Part shown: piece by piece, positions 1-10,411 of the stretch | Numbering within the stretch: the first letter of the stretch is position 1 | Layout of the letters: each line of letters opens with the position of its first letter | From: Pseudonocardia benzenivorans CB1190 | GTDB taxonomy: Bacteria > Actinomycetota > Actinomycetes > Mycobacteriales > Pseudonocardiaceae | Direction of reading: 5' to 3' | Assembly (NCBI RefSeq): GCF_000196675.2 | Contig: NC_015312.1 | Location: 5,472,501 to 5,536,500 of the forward strand | DNA: 64,000 bases | Program-made: the position numbers and the translations under genes | Notes under the pieces: model-generated | Told to the model about the DNA's origin: nothing | Seen by the model: the letters and a program-made list of their open reading frames with translations, nothing else | Databases searched by the model: none

Positions 1-1350
1 GCGGCCGTAGCCGATGTTGGCCCGGATGGTGTCGGAGAACAGGAACGCCTCCTCGAACACCACCCCGAGCTCGGAGCGCAGGTCGGCCAGCCGCAGCCGG
101 CGCAGGTCGACCCCGCCGAGGCGCAACGCGCCCACCTGGGGGTCGTAGAACCGCGGCAGGAGCAGTGCGACGGTGGACTTCCCGGACCCCGCCCCACCGA
201 CGAGCGCCATGGTCTCGCCGGGCTGCACGTGCAGGGACACGCCGTCGAGCACCGGGTCGCGGCGGGTGTAGCCGAACACGACCTCGTCGAGCTCGATGTC
301 CAGCGGCCCCGCGGGCAGCGACGCCGGCTCGTCGGGGTCGGTGACCTCGGAGGTGGCGTCGACGAGGTCGTACACCCGCTCGACGCCGGCCCGCGCGAGC
401 TGCGCGGACACGATCAGCGAGCCCACCAGCCGGGCCGGCCCGACCAGCTGCGCGACGTAGGTGGTGAACGCCAGGAACGTGCCGATGGTGATCGACCCGC
501 CCAGCGCGAGCGCCCCGCCGAGCCCGACGACCGCGACCTGGCCGAGGGTGGGCAGGGCGAGCAGTGTCGGGTTGAGCCGCGCGGTCATCCGCGCCGAGCG
601 CATCCGCTCGGCGAACAGCCGCCGCGAGATCCGTTCCAGCGTGCGGACCTCGCGCTCCTCCTGCCCGAACCCCTTGACGACGCGCACGCCCGTGACGGTC
701 TCCTCGACCTGCTGCGCCACGTCGGCGGCGCGCTGCTGGGCCGACCACGTGGCCGGGAACAGCACCCGCCGCGTGCGGTTGGTGACCAGCGCCGCGAGCG
801 GCAGCATGATCAGCGCGACCACGGTGAGCAGCGGGGACAGCCACAGCATCGCGCCGATGGAGACGACCACGAGCACGACCGTCCCGGCGCTGAGCGGGAC
901 GATCTGCAGCAGGCTCTGCACGAGCTGCAGGTCGGTGATCGCCCGCGAGACGACCTGCCCGGTGCGCAGCTGGTCCTGCCGCTGCCCGTCGAGCCGCTGG
1001 ACGGCCGCGAACACCTGGCGGCGCAGGTCGTGCTGCACGTCGAGTGCCATGCGGCCGGCCAGGTAGCGCCGCGCGAACGACGCGCCGAACCGGACCGTGG
1101 CCAGCGAGAGGACCGCGACGACGACGGGGACCAGCACGTCGGTGATGCCGCGGACCGCGTCGTCGATCGCGACGCGCGCGAGCAGCGGCCCCGCCGCATC
1201 GAGGCTCACGCCCAGCACGGACGCGACGAGCGCCCCGATCGTCACCCCGCGGTGACGCATGCAGGCGCCACCGAGCTTGCGGATCCAGCCGGTGCGCCCG
1301 TCCGTCGTTCCGTCCGCGGGTGCCTCCGCGGTGCGCGCTGCCGGTGCCAC
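1..1350 (-). CDS. ABC transporter, fused permease and ATPase (C-terminus off the window)
   Basis: Half-size ABC exporter of the MsbA/multidrug class, the membrane domain preceding the nucleotide-binding domain. The first ~300 residues contain several hydrophobic spans and the coupling-helix region (RVVKGFGQEEREV). The ATPase domain then shows FGYTRRDPVLDGVSL and a Walker A of GGAGSGKST near 176-202. The reading frame runs off the left edge, so the signature motif, Walker B and the end are missing. The GTG at 1350 is chosen because it gives a normal short cytoplasmic leader before the first helix; an ATG at 1260 is the alternative and would start almost inside helix 1. Substrate cannot be told. 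Exporters like this often act as heterodimers with a second half encoded next door, which would lie outside the window. Confidence 0.85.
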   Translation of the reverse strand, partial: MAPAARTAEAPADGTTDGRTGWIRKLGGACMRHRGVTIGALVASVLGVSLDAAGPLLARVAIDDAVRGITDVLVPVVVAVLSLATVRFGASFARRYLAGRMALDVQHDLRRQVFAAVQRLDGQRQDQLRTGQVVSRAITDLQLVQSLLQIVPLSAGTVVLVVVSIGAMLWLSPLLTVVALIMLPLAALVTNRTRRVLFPATWSAQQRAADVAQQVEETVTGVRVVKGFGQEEREVRTLERISRRLFAERMRSARMTARLNPTLLALPTLGQVAVVGLGGALALGGSITIGTFLAFTTYVAQLVGPARLVGSLIVSAQLARAGVERVYDLVDATSEVTDPDEPASLPAGPLDIELDEVVFGYTRRDPVLDGVSLHVQPGETMALVGGAGSGKSTVALLLPRFYDPQVGALRLGGVDLRRLRLADLRSELGVVFEEAFLFSDTIRANIGYGR

Positions 1351-1503
1351 ACGATCAGGCTATGCCCGCTCCCCGACATCCCGCCGACGTGCATCCACAG
1401 CCGTCCCGCGGTGCACGATCCGTGCCGATCGTCCCGTTCCGGTGATCGTCGGGGAGTACTAGCGTGGCGTGGGACACACCATCGCCGGACCCGGGAGCGC
1501 TCG

Positions 1504-3063
1504 ATGACGCCGCACTTCCCCGACATCCCCTCGCTGCTCGCGCACTGGGCCACCGAGCGGGCCGACGACGAGGTCGTCCGGTTCGACGGTCGCACCTGGA
1601 CGTGGCGGGAGCTGCAGGAGCGTGTGCACCGGCTCGCGGGTGCGCTGCGCGCGGCGGGTGTCGGCCCCGGCGACCGGATCGCGGTGCTCGACCTCAACCA
1701 CCCGTCCTGCCTGGAGCTCACGCTGGCGTGCGCGCAGATCGGCGCGGCGAACGCCGTCGTCAACTTCCGGCTGGCGCCGCCCGAGATCGTCTACGTGATC
1801 AACGACGCCGAGGCGAAGCTGCTGTTCGTCGGCCCCGAGTTCGCGGCGGCCGCGGAGTCGCTGCGCGAGAAGGTGCCGACGGTCGAGCGGCTGGTCCGCA
1901 TCGGGGGCGCCGACGACGAGTACGAGGCGCTGCTCGCCGCGCACGACCCCGACCCGGAGGTCCACCCGGTCGCGCCGGACGACTGCTTCGTCCAGCTGTA
2001 CACCTCCGGGACGACGGGCTTCCCCAAGGGCGCCATGCTCACCCACCGCGGGATGCTCGCGCACGCGGCGAACGTCCTGGCCGAGGTGCCGATGGAGGCC
2101 GGCGCCGTCGTGCAGGTCGCGATGCCGCTGTTCCATGTCGGCGGGACGAGCTACTCCTTCGTCGCGATGACCGCCGGGGCGCGGATGGTGATCATGCGCA
2201 TCCCCGACCCGGCGGGCGTCCTCGACATGTTCGTCGCCGAGCGCATCACCCACACCTTCCTGGTGCCGGCGCTCATGGCCGCGCTCGCCGCCGTTCCGGA
2301 CGCCGCCGACCGCGACTACTCGTCGCTGAAGATCCTCTCCTACGGCGCCTCGCCGATCCCGCTGCCCGTGCTGCGGGCCTGCGTCGCGCTGTTCCCGGGC
2401 ACGTTGCAGCAGGTGTACGGGATGACCGAGGCGTGCGGCGTCGTCACCACGCTCGGGCCGGCCGATCACGAGAACCCCGACGTCGCGCACCGGCTCGTCT
2501 CCGCGGGCACGCCGATCCCGGGCGTGGAGATCGAGATCCGCGATCCCGCCACCGGCGACCGGGTGCCGACGGGCGAGCCCGGCGAGGTGTGGGTGCGCAC
2601 CGAGCAGCTCATGGCCGGCTACTGGCGCAAGCCCGACGCGACCGCGGCCGCCATCACCGACGACGGCTGGCTGCGCTCCGGCGACGGCGGTCACGTCGAC
2701 GCCGACGGGTACGTCTACGTCACCGACCGGATCAAGGACATGATCATCTCCGGGGGCGAGAACATCTACCCCGCCGAGATCGAACGCGTCCTCGCCGAGC
2801 ACCCCGACGTGGGCGACGTCGCGGTCATCGGGGTGCCCGACGACCGGTGGGGCGAGGTCGGCAAGGCGGTCGTCGTCGCCGCGCCGGGCGCGACCGTCGA
2901 CGAGGAGTCGCTGCTCGCCTACTGCCGCGAGCACCTGGCGTCGTTCAAGTGCCCCAAGTCGGTCGACGTCGTCGCGGAGCTGCCGCGCAACCCGACGGGC
3001 AAGGTGCTGAAGAAGGACCTCCGGGCGCCGTACTGGGAGGGCCGCGAGCGCCAGACCGTCTGA
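1504..3063 (+). CDS. Class I adenylate-forming acyl-CoA synthetase
   Basis: ATP-dependent ligase that activates a carboxylic acid as acyl-AMP and transfers it to CoA. At 519 residues it has the normal family length. The phosphate-binding loop YTSGTTGFPKG, the YGMTE adenine-pocket motif, the hinge GDGGHVDADGYVYVTDRIKD and the C-terminal catalytic lysine in PRNPTGKVLKKDLR are all present, so it should be active. Most similar in style to the long-chain fatty-acid/FadD and benzoate-CoA ligase-like enzymes; the real substrate is not visible. ATG 1504 follows a GGGAG element. It is divergent from the ABC exporter across about 150 bp of promoter DNA and followed by a DUF427 gene 64 bp downstream, possibly co-transcribed. 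Confidence 0.88.
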   Translation: MTPHFPDIPSLLAHWATERADDEVVRFDGRTWTWRELQERVHRLAGALRAAGVGPGDRIAVLDLNHPSCLELTLACAQIGAANAVVNFRLAPPEIVYVINDAEAKLLFVGPEFAAAAESLREKVPTVERLVRIGGADDEYEALLAAHDPDPEVHPVAPDDCFVQLYTSGTTGFPKGAMLTHRGMLAHAANVLAEVPMEAGAVVQVAMPLFHVGGTSYSFVAMTAGARMVIMRIPDPAGVLDMFVAERITHTFLVPALMAALAAVPDAADRDYSSLKILSYGASPIPLPVLRACVALFPGTLQQVYGMTEACGVVTTLGPADHENPDVAHRLVSAGTPIPGVEIEIRDPATGDRVPTGEPGEVWVRTEQLMAGYWRKPDATAAAITDDGWLRSGDGGHVDADGYVYVTDRIKDMIISGGENIYPAEIERVLAEHPDVGDVAVIGVPDDRWGEVGKAVVVAAPGATVDEESLLAYCREHLASFKCPKSVDVVAELPRNPTGKVLKKDLRAPYWEGRERQTV

Positions 3064-3127
3064 CCCCGGGCGTCGGCACCCACGTCACCCGTCATCACCC
3101 GACCCGACCCAGCGGACGGAGGCCGTC

Positions 3128-3952
3128 ATGGCCCTGCGCGTCGGAGACCATCTCGCCGCGAGCCTGCCCGCGCTGCGCCACGAGCCGATCGCCCGCCGGG
3201 TACGGGCGTGGTCGGGCGGGACGCTGCTGCTCGACTCCTCGCGCGCGGCGCTGGTGTGGGAGCCGGGCCGGGTCGTGCCGCAGTACGCCGTCCCGGTCGA
3301 CGACGTCGTCGCCACGCTCACGCCCGACCCGGGTTACGCCGGCCGTCGCGACGGGCCCGGCGCCGTCCCCGTCGGGCCCGCCGGCGCCCAGGTGCTGACG
3401 CCCGAGACCGGGTTCGGCGTGCACAGCACACCGGGCGCGGTGCTGACGATGAGCACCGGGGCGGCGCCGTTGCGCGGGGCCGCGTTCCGCCCCGAGGACC
3501 CCGACCTCGCCGGGCACGTCGTCGTCGACTTCGCCGGCCCGGACACGTGGTGGGAGGAGGACGAGCCGGTCGTCGGCCATCCGCGCGACCCGTACCACCG
3601 CGTCGACGCGCGGCGCAGCTCCCGGCACGTGCGGATCTCGGCGGACGGGGTGCTGCTCGCCGAGAGCCGGACGCCGACGGCGGTGTTCGAGACCAACCTG
3701 CCGGTACGGCACTACCTCCCGCGGGCCGACCTCGTCGCCGACCTCGCGCCGAGCGACACCGTCACCACCTGCGCGTACAAGGGCGTGGCGAGCTACCTGT
3801 CCGCCGGCGGCCTGCCCGACGTCGCGTGGACCTACCCGCAGCCGCTGCCCGACGCCACCCCGCTCGCCGGGCTCGTCGCGTTCTTCGACGAGCGCGTCGA
3901 CGTCGAGATCGACGGCGTCGCGCTCGCCCGGCCGCGCACACCGTGGTCGTAG
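3128..3952 (+). CDS. DUF427 domain protein
   Basis: A 274-residue protein carrying two copies of the DUF427 fold, a small beta-rich domain of unknown biochemical role that is common in actinobacteria. The second copy is easy to see in FETNLPVRHYLPRADLV, DTVTTCAYKGVASYLS and LVAFFDERVDVEIDG. The first copy holds the equivalent RRVRAWSGGTLLLDSS and PQYAVPVDDV segments. ATG 3128 has a GGAGG sequence 7 nt upstream. No catalytic residues are assigned in the family, so no reaction is proposed here. It follows the acyl-CoA synthetase in the same direction. Confidence 0.8.
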   Translation: MALRVGDHLAASLPALRHEPIARRVRAWSGGTLLLDSSRAALVWEPGRVVPQYAVPVDDVVATLTPDPGYAGRRDGPGAVPVGPAGAQVLTPETGFGVHSTPGAVLTMSTGAAPLRGAAFRPEDPDLAGHVVVDFAGPDTWWEEDEPVVGHPRDPYHRVDARRSSRHVRISADGVLLAESRTPTAVFETNLPVRHYLPRADLVADLAPSDTVTTCAYKGVASYLSAGGLPDVAWTYPQPLPDATPLAGLVAFFDERVDVEIDGVALARPRTPWS

Positions 3953-3967
3953 CCGCAGCCGGGTCGC

Positions 3968-3997
3968 TTGACTCGTGAGTAACTTGTGGGCTACTCA
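3968..3997 (+). promoter_or_regulatory. Candidate promoter with overlapping dyad before the LLM oxidoreductase
   Basis: A TTGACT hexamer (3968-3973) sits 18 nt before TACTCA (3992-3997). The -10-like hexamer is itself the right arm of a dyad, TGAGTA-N10-TACTCA (3976-3997). If used, transcription would begin close to the ATG at 4004, giving a leaderless message. The dyad over the spacer and -10 is a plausible repressor site. This is inference from sequence only. Confidence 0.4.
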
Positions 3998-4003
3998 ACG
4001 GGC

Positions 4004-5044
4004 ATGGCGTCGATGAAACTGTCCACCCAGATCTCCTACGGGGACGACCCGCGCGCGACGGCGGAGTCCGTCGTCGAGATGGAGAAGGCGGGACTCGACA
4101 TCGTGTGGGTCGCGGAGGCCTACAGCTTCGACGCCGTCTCGACGATGGGCTACCTCGCCGCGCGCACCGAGCGGGTGGAGATCGGCTCGGGCATCCTCCC
4201 GATCTACAGCCGCACGCCCACGCTGACGGCGATGACGGCCGCGTCGCTCGACGCGCTGTCGGGCGGCCGCTTCGTGCTCGGCCTCGGCGCGTCCGGACCG
4301 CAGGTCATCGAGGGCTTCCACGGCGTGCCCTACGACAAGCCGGTCGCACGGACCCGCGAGGTCGTCGAGATCTGCCGCAAGGTCTGGGCGCGCGAGCGCG
4401 TCACCCACCACGGCCTCTACGAGATCCCGCTGCCGGAGGACCGCGGCACCGGGCTGGGCAAGCCGCTCAAGCTGATCAACCACCCGGTCCGCGCCGACAT
4501 CCCGGTGTGGATCGCCGCCCTCGGCGAGCGCAACGTGGCGATGACCGCGGAGATCGCGACTGGCTGGCTGCCGCACGTCGTCGTGCCCGAGAAGGTGCGC
4601 GAGGTGTTCGGTCCCGCGCTCGAGGAGGGCTTCGCCAAGCGCGACCCGGCGCTGGGTCCGCTGCAGATGACCGGCGGCGGCTTCCTCGCCGTCGACGACG
4701 ACATGATCGTGCACGCCCGCAACGCCGCCCGTGCGATGTTCGCGCTCTACATCGGCGGGATGGGCGCGCGCGGTCGGAACTTCTACAACACGGTCTTCGC
4801 CCGGCAGGGCTATCCGGACGCGGCGAGGACCGTCCAGGACCTCTACCTCGACGGGCGCAAGGAGGAGGCCGCGGCGGCCCTGCCGGAGGAGTTCGTCGAC
4901 GGCATGACGCTCACCGGGCCGCCCGGGAAGCTCCGCGAGCGGATCGCCTCCCTGGCCGAGGCCGGGGTGACGCACCTGCACGTCTCGCCCGTCTCGAAGG
5001 ACCCGGTCGGGCTGCTGGGCCAGGTCCGGGAGTGGCTCGGCTGA
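4004..5044 (+). CDS. LLM class F420-dependent oxidoreductase
   Basis: Luciferase-like TIM-barrel oxidoreductase of about 346 residues, the class that in actinobacteria usually uses coenzyme F420 rather than FMN. Visible family features are the N-terminal MKLSTQISYGDDPR strand, the SGRFVLGLGASGPQ cofactor-binding region and IPVWIAALGERNVAMTAEI in the C-terminal half. Close relatives are hydride-transfer enzymes acting on small organic substrates; substrate is unknown. The ATG at 4004 is preferred; a GTG at 3986 and an ATG at 4013 are in frame. There is no good ribosome binding site, consistent with a leaderless start. A histidine-phosphatase-like gene follows 13 bp downstream. Confidence 0.82.
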   Translation: MASMKLSTQISYGDDPRATAESVVEMEKAGLDIVWVAEAYSFDAVSTMGYLAARTERVEIGSGILPIYSRTPTLTAMTAASLDALSGGRFVLGLGASGPQVIEGFHGVPYDKPVARTREVVEICRKVWARERVTHHGLYEIPLPEDRGTGLGKPLKLINHPVRADIPVWIAALGERNVAMTAEIATGWLPHVVVPEKVREVFGPALEEGFAKRDPALGPLQMTGGGFLAVDDDMIVHARNAARAMFALYIGGMGARGRNFYNTVFARQGYPDAARTVQDLYLDGRKEEAAAALPEEFVDGMTLTGPPGKLRERIASLAEAGVTHLHVSPVSKDPVGLLGQVREWLG

Positions 5045-5057
5045 CCGGCGCACCCCA

Positions 5058-5675
5058 GTGAGCGCCGCAGCGCCCGCGAGCGCCCGCCTCACCCTCGTCA
5101 CGCACGCGTCGACGGCCGCGACCGCGGCGGCCGCCTTCGCCGCCGACGAGCCGCTCGAACCCCGGGGGGCGGCGGCCGCCGGGGCCGCGCGGGGCGCGCT
5201 GTCCCGCGTCACGGCCGCGGTGTGCTCCCCCGCGCAGGCCTGCGTCGCGACGGCGGCCGCGCTGGGCCTCGCGGCCCGCCCCGCCGACGTGTGGCGCGAC
5301 TGGGACCTCGGCCGCTGGCGCGGCTCCACCCTCGACGAGGTCGCCGCCGCCGAGCCGGCCGCCGTCGGGACGTGGCTCGCCGATCCCGACGCCGCCCCGC
5401 ACGACGGCGAGTCGCTCACCGCACTTGCCGCGCGTGTCGCCGCCACGCTCGCCGACCCCGGGCTCGTCCCTGCGGAGGGGCGCGCGGCGCACCTCGTCGT
5501 CGTCACCCACGCGGCCGTCGTCCGGGCGGTGGTGCTGGCCGTGCTGGGTGCGCCCGCGACGGGCTTCTGGCGGCTCGACGCCGCTCCCCTCACCGCGACG
5601 GTGCTGCGCGGTGTCCCCGGCCGCTGGACGGTCCGTGCCACGGCGACCCCGCTGGTCCCGCCGCCGAGGGGGTGA
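5058..5675 (+). CDS. Histidine phosphatase superfamily protein with altered RHG motif
   Basis: A 205-residue alanine-rich protein with the phosphoglycerate-mutase-like fold. The N-terminal strand LTLVTHASTA carries the phospho-accepting histidine position, but the usual R-H-G triplet reads T-H-A. The second conserved histidine is present in HLVVVTHAAVVRAVVLAVLG, and the DWDLGRWRG segment matches the substrate loop. Loss of the motif arginine suggests altered or no phosphatase activity. GTG 5058 starts 13 nt after the upstream stop, implying co-transcription with the LLM oxidoreductase. A strong hairpin follows the stop. Confidence 0.72.
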   Translation: MSAAAPASARLTLVTHASTAATAAAAFAADEPLEPRGAAAAGAARGALSRVTAAVCSPAQACVATAAALGLAARPADVWRDWDLGRWRGSTLDEVAAAEPAAVGTWLADPDAAPHDGESLTALAARVAATLADPGLVPAEGRAAHLVVVTHAAVVRAVVLAVLGAPATGFWRLDAAPLTATVLRGVPGRWTVRATATPLVPPPRG

Positions 5676-5678
5676 CCC

Positions 5679-5712
5679 GCCTCCCCCGCCCGCACCCCCG
5701 GACGGGGGAGGC
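5679..5712 (+). terminator. Factor-independent-like hairpin
   Basis: Perfect 10-bp stem, GCCTCCCCCG paired with CGGGGGAGGC, starting 4 nt after the phosphatase-like stop codon, with a 14-nt loop. There is no T-run, as is usual in high-GC actinobacteria. It separates this gene group from kgd. Confidence 0.55.
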
Positions 5713-5882
5713 CGAACGGTCGGTGCCGGGCGCCGACCGGCCGCCACGGAGCGAAACGTCCGGAGCGACGAACGCGACAGGGTCAGTGAGGCTCCGTGCG
5801 GTACCTCCCCGTTCGGGGGAGGACTACTCTCGAAGGGTCCCGGCGAAGAGACGACAAATCGAGCGAACCGAGGCGATTCAGC

Positions 5883-9674
<3,792 letters not shown>

Positions 9675-9690
9675 GCTGATCCGGGCTGAC

Positions 9691-9732
9691 CGTGAGTGGC
9701 GATGGTCGCCATGGCGACCATCGCCACTCACG
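9691..9732. repeat. 42-bp perfect palindrome, copy 1
   Basis: A perfect inverted repeat with no loop: CGTGAGTGGCGATGGTCGCC followed by A/T and the complementary half. It lies 16 bp after the kgd stop and before DUF6104. A second copy with four substitutions lies at 17974-18015. It could act as a transcript 3' hairpin for kgd. Confidence 0.9.
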
Positions 9733-9750
9733 AGGTCCGACCGGCGGGCG

Positions 9751-9769
9751 GTAGGCCCACGCCTACTAT
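9751..9769 (+). promoter_or_regulatory. Promoter -10 with overlapping dyad before DUF6104
   Basis: The dyad GTAGGC-CCAC-GCCTAC (9751-9766) overlaps a TACTAT hexamer (9764-9769) that lies 6 nt before the GTG at 9776. This arrangement suggests a leaderless promoter with an operator on its -10 element. Confidence 0.4.
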
Positions 9770-9775
9770 GCGGGC

Positions 9776-9946
9776 GTGTACTTCACCGACCGGGGCATCG
9801 AGGAGCTCGTCGACCGCCGGGGCGAGGAGCAGGTCAGCATCGAGTGGGTCGCCGACCGGCTGCGCGCCTTCGTCGACCAGAACCCGGCGTTCGAGGACGC
9901 CGTGGAGCGGCTGGCGAGCTTCCTGGCCCGCGACGACGAGGACTGA
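9776..9946 (+). CDS. DUF6104 family small protein
   Basis: A 56-residue acidic protein, mostly helical, beginning VYFTDRGIEELVDRRGEEQV and ending in LARDDED. It matches the small DUF6104 proteins found directly downstream of the 2-oxoglutarate decarboxylase gene in many actinobacteria. Function is unknown; conserved linkage suggests a role with that enzyme, but that is inference. The GTG start follows a TACTAT hexamer by 6 nt with no ribosome binding site. Confidence 0.75.
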   Translation: MYFTDRGIEELVDRRGEEQVSIEWVADRLRAFVDQNPAFEDAVERLASFLARDDED

Positions 9947-9997
9947 TCCGCACCCGCGCCCGGCGGGCGGCCCCGTCCACGACGGGCGGACGCCCGG

Positions 9998-10411
9998 TCA
10001 GCGGCGCAGGCCCAGCCGGCGGCGGTGCACGGCGTCGGACAGCTCGGCGAACCGGGCGGCGACCGCCTCGTCGAGCTCGTCGAGGCTCGCCCGCTGGCCG
10101 GAGCCGGGCGGCGTCGGCTCGGGGGACGGCATGGGGCGCAACGTCATCCAGGACTCCGACCACAGCGCCTCGAGCGCGGCCTCCCAGTGCAGCTCGACGG
10201 CCAGCCGCGACAGCGCGACCCGGTCACCGACGCGCGTCATGGCGTCGTCGAGCTCGGCGAGGACGCGGGTGAGCTCGGCTGCGCGCGCCCGGTCGCGTTC
10301 CCGAACGGCCTCGACGGCGCCGGTGATCTCGGCCGTGATGGCCTTGTAGCGGTCCGCGGGGCTCGCCGCGTGCGCGGGTTGCTGCTGCTCCGAGGGCTCG
10401 TCGAACGTCAT
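9998..10411 (-). CDS. Hypothetical helical protein at the end of the FtsK cassette
   Basis: A 137-residue, charged, predicted all-helical protein with no family I recognise. Residues 20-70 (DRYKAITAEITGAVEAVRER onward) look like a long coiled segment. Its ATG overlaps the stop codon of the FtsK-type ATPase gene (ATGA), so the two are translationally coupled and probably work together. No signal peptide or membrane segment is visible. Confidence 0.7.
   Translation of the reverse strand: MTFDEPSEQQQPAHAASPADRYKAITAEITGAVEAVRERDRARAAELTRVLAELDDAMTRVGDRVALSRLAVELHWEAALEALWSESWMTLRPMPSPEPTPPGSGQRASLDELDEAVAARFAELSDAVHRRRLGLRR

Noticed and set aside
9691..9732. Insertion sequence remnant or transposon end
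   Set aside because: The palindrome is not flanked by target-site duplications and there is no transposase fragment nearby; a transcript hairpin family fits better.
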